From: Bacteroidota bacterium
Lineage (GTDB): Bacteria; Bacteroidota; Bacteroidia; Flavobacteriales; Weeksellaceae
Direction: 5' to 3'
Assembly: GCA_023422635.1 (NCBI GenBank)
Contig: JAFAGO010000013.1
Span: 26,387 to 90,386, forward strand
DNA length: 64,000 bases
A program made the translations under genes and the position numbers. The notes beneath the pieces are model-generated. The model had not been told where the DNA came from and made no database searches. It saw only the letters and a program-made list of their open reading frames with translations. Shown one piece after another: positions 52,858 to 61,388 of this stretch. The first letter of the stretch is position 1. Each line of letters starts with the position of its first letter.

Positions 52858-54078
52858 ATGAGCAAATTTTTCATCGCACTATCCGGTATAATATTTCTAC
52901 TGTTTTCCTGTAGCAGTGATGCTTTAGTGGGACAACCCGATAACGAGAGCGATGAGATTAACGAATCATCAATCACTGTATCTAACGTAAAAACTTTTAT
53001 GGTAGACCAAAGTGCTGCTGACCAAACGGCAGCACTTTTTTACAATTTGTATAAAAATGCGGGTAGCAAAATTCTTTTAGGGCATCAAGACGCATTTTAT
53101 TCCTACTATCAAAACGACAACTCTATGTCGGATGTAAAGAAAACCACAGGATCCGATCCTGCTTTAATTGGTTTAGATTTTATGTTTATTACCGACAAAA
53201 ACTACCAACAAAATCCATCCAATTGGTTTTATCAGCAAGAACAAAAAATAATTTCAGCAGCGCAACAAGCCTACGATAAAGGTATGACAGTCACTTTCTG
53301 CTGGCATCTTCGAGAACCGTTTTCTGAAGAACATTTTTATACTTCTGAAATGACGGATTCTCAAAAGAAAAATGCTTTTAAAAGCATCTTACCCAACGGC
53401 ACCAACCACTTTTGGTACAAGCAGAAGTTAGATAAAATTGCATCTGTTGTTAAAAATTTAAAAGGAAGCAACAGCAAAACAATTCCCATAATCTTCCGAC
53501 CATTTCACGAAATGGATGGCAATTGGTTTTGGTGGGGATCAGCTTATTGTACTCCCGAAGAATACAAGGAATTATGGCAATTTACCGTGCATTATTTGCG
53601 AGATATAAAAGAGGTGCACAATTTTCTATACGCATTTTCGCCTGATGCAAATTTCAACTCCGCAGCAACCTATTTAGAACGCTATCCTGGAGATCAATAC
53701 GTAGATATTTTAGGAATGGATAATTATCTTGATTTTTCCAGTCAAACACCTTCGGGAGCTTCTGCTGCGAACAGCAAGTTGAAGATTATTTCAGATCTGG
53801 CGCTACAAAAAAACAAAATCGCAGCTCTTACGGAAACCGGCTATTCCAGTGGAAATGCCACGCCACGAATTGCACATCATTTTACATCACTTCTGTATCC
53901 TGCGATCACGAACAACAATATAAAAATTGCATATGTAAATTTCTGGTCGAATACCGCTTCACAGTATTATGTTCCCACATTATCCAGCAGTTTTTCAACA
54001 GATTTTAAAAATTTCTCTCACGCAGAAAAAATTACTTTGCAAAATAATATCGAAACTCCAATCTATCAATTTCCTTAA
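52858..54078 (+). CDS. GH26 beta-mannanase lipoprotein, second copy
   Basis: This 406-aa lipoprotein has lipobox LFSC (Cys18), followed by SSDALVGQPDNESDE, an acidic tail compatible with surface export. The GH26 catalytic domain spans about 45-400, with acid/base Glu218 in FRPFHEMDGNWFWWG and nucleophile Glu326 in LTETGYSS. It is divergent from the other two GH26 copies and has a longer N-terminal region. If exposed on the surface it would be the endo-mannanase that feeds SusCD. It is followed at 13 bases by the tandem CBM protein gene. Confidence 0.93.
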   Translation: MSKFFIALSGIIFLLFSCSSDALVGQPDNESDEINESSITVSNVKTFMVDQSAADQTAALFYNLYKNAGSKILLGHQDAFYSYYQNDNSMSDVKKTTGSDPALIGLDFMFITDKNYQQNPSNWFYQQEQKIISAAQQAYDKGMTVTFCWHLREPFSEEHFYTSEMTDSQKKNAFKSILPNGTNHFWYKQKLDKIASVVKNLKGSNSKTIPIIFRPFHEMDGNWFWWGSAYCTPEEYKELWQFTVHYLRDIKEVHNFLYAFSPDANFNSAATYLERYPGDQYVDILGMDNYLDFSSQTPSGASAANSKLKIISDLALQKNKIAALTETGYSSGNATPRIAHHFTSLLYPAITNNNIKIAYVNFWSNTASQYYVPTLSSSFSTDFKNFSHAEKITLQNNIETPIYQFP

Positions 54079-54091
54079 AAAAAATAGAGAT

Positions 54092-55111
54092 ATGAAAAAA
54101 TTAATTTTAAGTCTATCACTTTTATCTTTTGCACTCACATATGCTCAGAAAAACCTCATCAAAAATGCTGGTTTTGAAGAAGGAACAAGCATGTGGAACA
54201 ACGAGAATATACTTACCCTCAACCCTTACACCAAACGAACAGGAAATAATGGTGGCAGCATTACCGAATATACCACCCCACAGTGGAAAGGAATCGATCA
54301 ATCGTTTAACATCCCAAAAAATACAGCTGCGATCGAAGTCTCGGCTTGGTTAAAAGCAGATGGTGTAGTGAAAGGTACGAGCGATTGGAACAAGGCAGTA
54401 ATGATTGTTGATATTGCGGGAAAAGGAGAAAGCATTGCAGCTCTTGAAGGAACAACCCCTTGGAAAGAGTACAAAAAAATTATTCCGCTCAATAAAGACC
54501 GATCTGGCAAACTCATGCTTGCATTATCGGAATGTACAGGAAGCTTTTATTTTGATGACATCAAAATTAATGCACTTTCACAAGAAGATTATAATGCAAT
54601 AATTGAAGCAGAAAACAAGAAATATGAGGTAAAAGTAATCACGGATTCTACTCCTCTTGAAATCGTACAACTAACAAATGCGAATTTTGAAAATGGCTTG
54701 GAAGGATGGAGAGGAAATGCTGAAACCACTTCAGAAGAAAAATTCGAAGGACAAAAAAGTTTAAAACTAACCTCTACAAATCCCGTTTGGTTCGGCATCG
54801 ATCAGGTTGCAGATATTCCAGATGCCAGCAAAACACTTTCTGTTTCGGCAATGGCAAAAACCAAAGATTTAAAACCTGGAAAAAACGATTGGAATAAAGG
54901 CGTAATGATTGTAGAATTCACCAAAGATGGCACTGCTAAAACAGGTGATGATCAACCGATATTCTTTATTTCAGAGGTTAGTGATTGGACTAAATTTGAA
55001 AAAACGTTAAGCATTCCTGAAGGCTCAAAAAAATACAGAATAATGCTCGCGCTTTCTGAAGCAACAGGAACCATGTATGTAGACAACATCCAAGTGAAAT
55101 TCAATAAATAA
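54092..55111 (+). CDS. Secreted protein with two carbohydrate-binding-module-like domains
   Basis: This 339-aa protein has a signal peptide ending ALTYAQ. I start at 54092, since the longer frame runs back into the GH26 gene. It has two CBM4/9-like jelly rolls. Domain 1 covers about 20-165 (NLIKNAGFEEGTSMW to SFYFDDIKINAL) and domain 2 about 195-339 (LTNANFENGLEGW to TMYVDNIQVKF). They share WxGIDQxxxIP and DWNK[AG]VMIV stretches. A charged linker joins them. There is no catalytic domain, lipobox or T9SS signal. Within the operon it is predicted to bind mannan or its oligomers in the periplasm or outside. The precise CBM family is uncertain. Confidence 0.85.
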   Translation: MKKLILSLSLLSFALTYAQKNLIKNAGFEEGTSMWNNENILTLNPYTKRTGNNGGSITEYTTPQWKGIDQSFNIPKNTAAIEVSAWLKADGVVKGTSDWNKAVMIVDIAGKGESIAALEGTTPWKEYKKIIPLNKDRSGKLMLALSECTGSFYFDDIKINALSQEDYNAIIEAENKKYEVKVITDSTPLEIVQLTNANFENGLEGWRGNAETTSEEKFEGQKSLKLTSTNPVWFGIDQVADIPDASKTLSVSAMAKTKDLKPGKNDWNKGVMIVEFTKDGTAKTGDDQPIFFISEVSDWTKFEKTLSIPEGSKKYRIMLALSEATGTMYVDNIQVKFNK

Positions 55112-55140
55112 TAAATATCAAATTAAAAAATCAAAAAAAA

Positions 55141-55482
55141 ATGGAACACGACGTAAGACCTTGGGGAGAATATTGGGTATTGGAAGATGCCGAAGATCAT
55201 AAAGTGAAAAGAATTCAAGTAAACCCTGGCGGAAGACTTTCTCTTCAATACCATCACAAAAGAGGCGAAGTTTGGACCATTGTTTCCGGCATCGGAACAA
55301 TTACGATTGATGATAAAACCGAAGATTATACCACCGGCCAAGTTGCACAAATTCCGCAAGGCGCACATCACAGAATTGAAAATAAAACTGCAGAACCTGT
55401 GGTATTTATAGAAGTTCAGTACGGAACTTATTTTGGTGAAGACGATATCGTACGTATTGAAGACGATTATAATCGAGCATAA
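55141..55482 (+). CDS. Stand-alone cupin phosphomannose isomerase-like protein
   Basis: This 113-aa single cupin domain matches the C-terminal part of type II phosphomannose isomerases (MannoseP_isomer): EHDVRPWGEYWVLED at the start, VNPGGRLSLQYHHKRGEVWTIVSG with metal-binding His/His/Glu, and the late IPQGAHHRIEN His. It would interconvert mannose-6-phosphate and fructose-6-phosphate, which fits the mannose-1-phosphate made by GH130, after a mutase not seen here. In many bacteria this domain is fused to a GDP-mannose pyrophosphorylase; here it is alone. Cytoplasmic. Confidence 0.88.
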   Translation: MEHDVRPWGEYWVLEDAEDHKVKRIQVNPGGRLSLQYHHKRGEVWTIVSGIGTITIDDKTEDYTTGQVAQIPQGAHHRIENKTAEPVVFIEVQYGTYFGEDDIVRIEDDYNRA

Positions 55483-55539
55483 ATAAAACATCCGCAATTT
55501 AGCATAGTAAAAATTCTTTAGTATGCTTTTGTATCCGAA

Positions 55540-55547
55540 CCCCCCCC
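55540..55547 (+). repeat. C8 homopolymer immediately before the alpha-galactosidase start
   Basis: Eight consecutive Cs end two bases before the ATG at 55550. The tract is striking in this AT-rich DNA and lies where the ribosome-binding region would be. Confidence 0.8.
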
Positions 55548-55549
55548 TT

Positions 55550-56785
55550 ATGAAAAAAGTTTTTCTAACAATAAGCCTTTCAATCGCACTACTTTCACAA
55601 GCACAAGGAAATAATTACGTTCAAGACTATACCAAATTTCCCAATCTTGCATTAACACCACCAATGGGTTGGAACTCTTGGAATAAATTTTCTTGCAATG
55701 TAGATGAGAATCTTATTAAGGAAATGGCAGATGCGATGGTTTCCTCAGGAATGAAAGATGCCGGTTACACTTATATCAACATCGATGATTGTTGGCATGG
55801 AGATCGAGATGAAAATGGATTTATACATCCCGACGAAAAACGTTTCCCCTCTGGAATGAAAGCTTTAGCCGACTATGTACATTCAAAAGGATTAAAATTG
55901 GGGATTTATTCTGATGCAGGTTCTCAAACCTGTGGCGGAAGACCAGGAAGCAGAGGGTATGAATTTCAAGATGCCAAAACCTATGCATCATGGGGAATTG
56001 ATTACCTAAAATACGATTGGTGCAACACCGAAAGTCTTAATGCAGAAGGTGCTTACAAAACAATGGCAGCAGCCCTTAAAAAAGCTGGAAAACCTATAGT
56101 GTTAAGTATCTGCGAATGGGGAGATAATCAACCGTGGAATTGGGGCAAAAATGTTGGCCATCTTTGGAGAACTTCTGGCGATATTTTCAATTGTTTTGAT
56201 TGTATCGAAGATCATGGAACCTGGAAATCTTGGGGCGTAATGCAAATATTAGATAAACAGGAAGGACTTCGAAAATATGCAGGCCCAGGACATTGGAATG
56301 ACCCAGATATGCTGGAAGTCGGAAATGGTAAATTATCTCCAGGCGAAGATCGTGCACATTTTTCAATGTGGGCAATGTTGGCTGCACCGCTAATTGCTGG
56401 CAACGACCTTCGCAATATGGATGATGAAACCAAAAAAGTTTTAATGAACAAAGATGTAATTGCAATAAATCAAGATGTTTTAGGCGTTCAAGCATTGAAA
56501 TATAAAGACGAAGGCGAATTTGAAATTTGGTTTAAACCTCTCGAAAATGGCGATTGGGCCGTGGCATTTTTAAACCGAGATTCCACCGATAAAGATCTAA
56601 CTTTCGACTGGAATACAAATATTTTTACCGACACAGAAGTGTCTAACAAAACCTTCAATACAACACAACAAAAGTTTAAAATTATCGATCTTTGGACGAA
56701 GAAAAATAGAGGAACAACTTCTAAGAAACTTTCTGCAAAAATTCCAGCAAAAGATGTTTTAATGCTGCGTCTTGTAAAAAATTAA
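55550..56785 (+). CDS. GH27 alpha-galactosidase
   Basis: A periplasmic retaining alpha-galactosidase (411 aa) that removes alpha-1,6-galactose side chains from galactomannan. Starting at MKKVFLTISLSIALL gives a clean signal peptide ending SQAQG. An upstream in-frame ATG at 55523 (MLLYPNPPL) would run through the C8 tract. GH27 hallmarks are TPPMGWNSWNKF, NIDDCWHG, the nucleophile Asp156 in YLKYDWCN, the acid/base Asp in RTSGDI, and GHWNDPDMLEVGNG. A C-terminal beta domain ends ...DVLMLRLVKN. Confidence 0.94.
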   Translation: MKKVFLTISLSIALLSQAQGNNYVQDYTKFPNLALTPPMGWNSWNKFSCNVDENLIKEMADAMVSSGMKDAGYTYINIDDCWHGDRDENGFIHPDEKRFPSGMKALADYVHSKGLKLGIYSDAGSQTCGGRPGSRGYEFQDAKTYASWGIDYLKYDWCNTESLNAEGAYKTMAAALKKAGKPIVLSICEWGDNQPWNWGKNVGHLWRTSGDIFNCFDCIEDHGTWKSWGVMQILDKQEGLRKYAGPGHWNDPDMLEVGNGKLSPGEDRAHFSMWAMLAAPLIAGNDLRNMDDETKKVLMNKDVIAINQDVLGVQALKYKDEGEFEIWFKPLENGDWAVAFLNRDSTDKDLTFDWNTNIFTDTEVSNKTFNTTQQKFKIIDLWTKKNRGTTSKKLSAKIPAKDVLMLRLVKN

Positions 56786-56796
56786 TAAAAAAAGGG

Positions 56797-57927
56797 ATGA
56801 AATTAAGATATCAAAAATCGTTAGCAATCGGCGCACTTCTGCTTTCTTCATTTGGCTTTGCGCAATATCAATTAAGCGATTCTCTCGCTACTCAAGAAAC
56901 AAAAAATCTGTATCAAAATCTCGCTAAAGCTCAAGATAAAGGTTATTTCGTTGGCCATCAAGACGATTTGGCATACGGCGTTTATTGGAAATATGTTGAT
57001 GGTAGAAGCGACGTAAAAGAAACTGTAAACGATTATCCCGCTGTTTACGGATGGGAATTGGGAGATTTAGAACTGGGAAAAGATAAAAATCTCGATGGTG
57101 TTCCTTTCAACAAGATGCGCGAATACATTCAACAAGGCTACAAACGTGGTGGAATTATCACCATTAGTTGGCATACCAATAATCCAATTACCGGAAAAAA
57201 CGCTTGGGATTATTCAAACAAAACCATTAAAAGCATTTTTCCAGGCGGTGAAAATCACGAAACTTTCGTAGGATATTTGGATAAAGTGGCCGATTTCCTT
57301 CTAAGTCTTAAAGGTGAAAAGGGCGAATTAATCCCGATTTTGTGGCGACCTTGGCACGAACATACCGGAACTTGGTTTTGGTGGGGAGCCAATTCTGCTT
57401 CGGATGAGGAATATAAAGAATTGTATCAGTATTCCTTGGATTATCTAAAAGCAAAGGGCTTGCACAATCTTGTATCCGTTTACAATACGAGTATCGAATA
57501 CGACGATCCTGAAACATATTTAAAAAGGTATCCAGGAGATCACTATGTGGATATGGTTTCATTTGATGCCTACCAAAGAGGGAGCGTAGAGGGTGGAAAA
57601 GATTTTTCAAAAAAGTTGGATCGCTGGATTGAAGTAATGAACATTGCCGCTAAAGAGCACAACAAAATTTCTGCAATTGGCGAGATTGGTTACGATCATA
57701 TTCCAGATCAAAAATGGTTTACAGAAATTGTTCAACCCGTTTTTAACAAACACAAATTTTCTTATGTTTTGTTTTGGAGAAATGCTGGATTTAAACCTAA
57801 AGAACAAACCGTTGAATATTACCTTCCCTTTCCTGGACATCCAGCAGCAAAAGATTTTATACAGTTTTATAAAAATCCTAAAACTCTGTTCGAGAAAGAA
57901 GCAGCTCAACTTAAACTCTACAAATAA
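56797..57927 (+). CDS. GH26 beta-mannanase, third copy
   Basis: A 376-aa protein with signal peptide ending FGFAQ. Catalytic Glu188 is in WRPWHEHTGTWFWWG and Glu296 in AIGEIGYD. It is a paralogue of the first GH26 copy, with the same GHQDDLAYGVYW, GRSDVKETVNDYPAVYGW and SWHTNNPITGKNAWD framework. The substrate cleft differs in small ways (WHE for YHE, GEIG for AETG), which may mean a different chain-length or side-chain preference. It is predicted to be periplasmic. Gaps are eleven bases from GH27 and eight to the next gene. Confidence 0.92.
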   Translation: MKLRYQKSLAIGALLLSSFGFAQYQLSDSLATQETKNLYQNLAKAQDKGYFVGHQDDLAYGVYWKYVDGRSDVKETVNDYPAVYGWELGDLELGKDKNLDGVPFNKMREYIQQGYKRGGIITISWHTNNPITGKNAWDYSNKTIKSIFPGGENHETFVGYLDKVADFLLSLKGEKGELIPILWRPWHEHTGTWFWWGANSASDEEYKELYQYSLDYLKAKGLHNLVSVYNTSIEYDDPETYLKRYPGDHYVDMVSFDAYQRGSVEGGKDFSKKLDRWIEVMNIAAKEHNKISAIGEIGYDHIPDQKWFTEIVQPVFNKHKFSYVLFWRNAGFKPKEQTVEYYLPFPGHPAAKDFIQFYKNPKTLFEKEAAQLKLYK

Positions 57928-57935
57928 CATCGCTT

Positions 57936-59933
57936 ATGTTCACATTCAAAAATAAAATATTAAGTTTATTTCTACTCGTATGCACGCTTTCATTTGGAAC
58001 GATGAAGGCCGTAAATCCCGTTAAAGAAATAGGAGATTTACAAGTTATCGGCACAAAGCTTTCCGATAAAAATGGAAAACCTGTTCGCTTAGTCGGAACC
58101 GGATTTGGTTGGAGCAATTGGCATCCTCGCTTCTACACCGAAGGAACAGTGAAATGGCTGAAAGAAGATTGGAACGTGAATATTGTTCGTGCTTCGCTAG
58201 GAATTGAACCCGAAGGTGCATATTTAGATTCTCCTGAAAAGAATGTAAAAGCCATTGAAGCCGTTGTTGATGCAGCGATTAAACAAGGAATTTATGTAAT
58301 CATCGATTGGCATGCACATCAAGTTCACACCACGGAAGCGAAAGCTTTTTTCGACAAAATGTCGAAGAAATACGGGAAGTATCCAAATGTGATTTACGAA
58401 GTATTCAACGAGCCCGAAAGACAATCTTGGGAAGAAGTAAAATCGTATGCTGAAGACGTTATTAAAACCATTCGCAAGAACGATCATAATAATATAATTT
58501 TGGTGGGTTGTCCAGAATGGGATCAAAGGATTGATTTGGTTCAAAATGATCCAATCAAAAATCAGAAAAACATCATGTACACGGTTCATTTCTACGCAGG
58601 AACACATGGAAGTTGGCTTCGTGAAAGAACCGATAAGGCGATCGATGCAGGAATTCCAGTATTTATTTCAGAGTCCGCAGGAATGGAAGCAACGGGCGAT
58701 GGTAAATTCGATTTTGTGGAATGGCAAAAGTATTTCGATTGGATGGTTGAAAGAAACCTCAGTTGGATTACATGGTCGGTATCAGATAAAAAAGAAACCT
58801 GTTCCATGCTACTTCCAAGCGCTTCCACTAATGGAAATTGGAAAATTTCCGACCTCAATGAATCGGGAATTAAAACCAGAGATTACCTTCGTCAGTTTGA
58901 TTCCAGAGGACAATACATTGCAAAATTTAATTGGGGTGGTCGCGTACAAAAAAGTTTTTACAACAAAGGTCTTTTAAGCGGACCGGGATCATATGTAGAG
59001 TTTGAATTCACGGGAAATTCGGTTGAGGTTAATTTAAAAAGTATTGATTCTTTCGTTCATCATAATTGGGTTTCTATTGAAGTGGACGGAAAATATATCG
59101 GTCGAATAAAAGTAGAATCTGGTGATGCGAGAAATTATAAAATCGAAGCAGTTAATCGTTCAATCAAACAACATCATATTCGCATTACAAAGGCAACTGA
59201 TGCTTCAAACGGAAATGTAGAATTCGACGGTAGTACGATCAATGCACTTCCCTTCACACCAAAACCTTTAAAGAAAATTGAATTTATAGGAGATTCCATT
59301 ACCACAGGTTTTGGCAACGATCAATCTTCTATTCCTTGCGGACAAGGAGAATGGTACGATCAACATAATTCCTACTTGGCCTACGGTCCTGTTCTGGCAA
59401 GAGAATTAGGAGCCGACTATCTTTTAAGTTCGGTTTCTGGTTATGGTATGTATAGAAACTGGAATTCAGAAAGAAATGAAGAATCTATTTTGCCAGATGT
59501 TTATCCTAATTTATTCCTGAACGGTTTTGGAAAATCGAATTTTGATTCTTCATATCAACCCGACATCGTTAGTATTTGCTTAGGAACAAATGATTTTTCG
59601 GATGGAGATGGACAAAAAGAACGCTTGCCTTTTAACCAATACAAGTTTGTGGGCAACTATATTGAGTTTGTACAAATGATTCAAAAGAGATACCCGAATG
59701 CGAAAATTGTTTTGCTCAACAGCCCGATGGTTAATGGCGAAAAGAATCAATTATTCATAAAATATCTGAACCAAGTAAAAGATTTCTTTAAGAATGATAC
59801 AAAGCATCCTGCAATTGAAGTTTTCGAATTTTCGGAAATGACGCCTAAAGGTTGTGGTTACCATCCAGATTCAGCCGATGATCAGAAAATGGCAAACGAA
59901 CTTCGTCCACTATTTCAACAACTTCTGAAATAA
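57936..59933 (+). CDS. Two-domain GH5 glucanase-CE2 acetylesterase fusion
   Basis: This 665-aa exported protein has a signal peptide ending near FGTMKA. The N-terminal GH5 domain (about 25-330) has RLVGTGFGWSNWH, the acid/base Glu in YEVFNEPERQSW and the nucleophile in VFISESAGMEATGDG, an endoglucanase-type (GH5_2-like) pattern, not the mannanase type. The C-terminal part (about 330-665) is a CE2-type esterase: a beta-sandwich followed by an SGNH domain with nucleophile Ser in FIGDSITTGFG, CLGTNDFSDG and a late Asp-His pair near GCGYHPDSADD. A GH5-CE2 arrangement is also known in Clostridium thermocellum Cel5C-CE2. It would cut glucomannan at glucose residues and remove 6-O-acetyl groups. Confidence 0.9.
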   Translation: MFTFKNKILSLFLLVCTLSFGTMKAVNPVKEIGDLQVIGTKLSDKNGKPVRLVGTGFGWSNWHPRFYTEGTVKWLKEDWNVNIVRASLGIEPEGAYLDSPEKNVKAIEAVVDAAIKQGIYVIIDWHAHQVHTTEAKAFFDKMSKKYGKYPNVIYEVFNEPERQSWEEVKSYAEDVIKTIRKNDHNNIILVGCPEWDQRIDLVQNDPIKNQKNIMYTVHFYAGTHGSWLRERTDKAIDAGIPVFISESAGMEATGDGKFDFVEWQKYFDWMVERNLSWITWSVSDKKETCSMLLPSASTNGNWKISDLNESGIKTRDYLRQFDSRGQYIAKFNWGGRVQKSFYNKGLLSGPGSYVEFEFTGNSVEVNLKSIDSFVHHNWVSIEVDGKYIGRIKVESGDARNYKIEAVNRSIKQHHIRITKATDASNGNVEFDGSTINALPFTPKPLKKIEFIGDSITTGFGNDQSSIPCGQGEWYDQHNSYLAYGPVLARELGADYLLSSVSGYGMYRNWNSERNEESILPDVYPNLFLNGFGKSNFDSSYQPDIVSICLGTNDFSDGDGQKERLPFNQYKFVGNYIEFVQMIQKRYPNAKIVLLNSPMVNGEKNQLFIKYLNQVKDFFKNDTKHPAIEVFEFSEMTPKGCGYHPDSADDQKMANELRPLFQQLLK

Positions 59934-59990
59934 TAAATTCAAAAAAAAGAAAAATAGCTTTTGAGTTTGTTTTAATTTAACAATAAGCAT

Positions 59991-61367
59991 ATGAAAATCA
60001 CACCGTTATTCACCCTTTTAATTTCGTGTTTTATGTGTGCCAATATTAATCTCCCTGCAATTTTCAAGGATAATATGGTGCTACAACGAAATTCTGAAAT
60101 TACCATTTGGGGACACGCCACCCCCAATGAAGAAATTACTTTACAAGCGGATTTTTTAGACAAAGAATATAAAGTAAAAACAGGAAGCGATGCCATTTTT
60201 ACCATAAAAATTCCCACAGGAAAAGAAGGTGGCCCCTATACCCTAACTTTAAAAGGATACAATGAAGTAAAGCTAAAAAATGTAATGCTGGGAGAAGTTT
60301 GGTTACTATCAGGACAATCGAATATGGAATATTCACCAGCGTGGGGAATGCTTGATGCTGAAGCAGAAATTACAAAAGCCAATTATCCTAATATTCGTTT
60401 TTTTTCGGTCCCTAAATTATCATCTGAGTATCCTCAAACCGATTTTTACGGAAACTGGGAAGCCTGTTCTCCAAATACGATGAAGTACTTTAGTGCTATT
60501 GGATATTTCTTTGCTCAAAAGCTTCAAGAAGAATTAAAAAACGTTCCTATCGGCATTATTTGCGCAGCTTGGGGTGGTTCTGCTGCAGAACTTTGGGCAC
60601 CCGAAAGTGTTTTCAAAAAGCATCCAGAATTGGCTGAAAATTTTAAAATGATACAACCCAACGAATATTATCCGCTTCAAATAAGTGGTGCTTATAACTC
60701 GATGATTTACCCGATTAATCCTTTTGTTATTAAAGGAGCTTTATGGTACCAAGGCGAAACAAATGCTGGAAACCCTAATGGATACAAAACATTGCTTTCG
60801 GAAATGGCGACATCTTGGCGTGAGGCAAAAGGTTCCGATTTCCCATTTTATATCATTCAAATTGCAGGGTACACGGGTTGGAGCGACACGACTGTTAGAA
60901 TTAAAAATGCACAACGAATTGTGGCAGAAACATTACCAAATTCAGGGTTAGTCATTACATCAGATTTGGATAAAACGGACGATATTCATCCTAAAAATAA
61001 AAAACCTGTCGGCATAAGGATGGCTAATTTGGTACTGAAGAATGTTTATGATAAACCAATGGGGTTAGTGGAAAACCCATCCGTAAAATCAATAGATTTC
61101 AAAGGAAATAAAGCAACCATTACCTACCAATTCGCAGATGGGCTTCATTTTACAAAAGGAAATTCTTCACTCTTCGAAATTGCGGGCGACGACGGAAAAT
61201 TTGTACCTGCAAAAGCAACATTAAAAGGCAATAAAATTATTGTACAATCCGAAAATGTAAAAGTGGCAAGGAAAATTCGTTACGCATGGAGCAATGTAGC
61301 AGTTCCCGATCTTTATAACCAAGCAAAATTACCTGCATCGAGTTTTACAACAGAAGAACTAAATTAA
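59991..61367 (+). CDS. SGNH-type carbohydrate acetylesterase (sialate O-acetylesterase-like)
   Basis: This 458-aa exported esterase has a short N-terminal signal and a beta-rich domain starting NLPAIFKDNMVLQRNSEITIWG. An SGNH hydrolase core follows, with the nucleophile in LLSGQSNMEYS, then ICAAWGGSAAELW, WYQGETNAGNP and Asp/His in DLDKTDDIHPKNK. The protein is annotated by homology with sialate O-acetylesterases, but in this locus it most likely removes O-acetyl groups from mannan or glucomannan oligosaccharides. It complements the CE2 domain upstream. It lies 57 bases after that gene. Confidence 0.88.
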   Translation: MKITPLFTLLISCFMCANINLPAIFKDNMVLQRNSEITIWGHATPNEEITLQADFLDKEYKVKTGSDAIFTIKIPTGKEGGPYTLTLKGYNEVKLKNVMLGEVWLLSGQSNMEYSPAWGMLDAEAEITKANYPNIRFFSVPKLSSEYPQTDFYGNWEACSPNTMKYFSAIGYFFAQKLQEELKNVPIGIICAAWGGSAAELWAPESVFKKHPELAENFKMIQPNEYYPLQISGAYNSMIYPINPFVIKGALWYQGETNAGNPNGYKTLLSEMATSWREAKGSDFPFYIIQIAGYTGWSDTTVRIKNAQRIVAETLPNSGLVITSDLDKTDDIHPKNKKPVGIRMANLVLKNVYDKPMGLVENPSVKSIDFKGNKATITYQFADGLHFTKGNSSLFEIAGDDGKFVPAKATLKGNKIIVQSENVKVARKIRYAWSNVAVPDLYNQAKLPASSFTTEELN

Positions 61368-61388
61368 TAACAAGCCAACCCTATTATA

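Noticed and set aside
53969..54091. Upstream extension of the tandem CBM gene
   Set aside because: It overlaps the end of the GH26 gene; the signal peptide starts at 54092.
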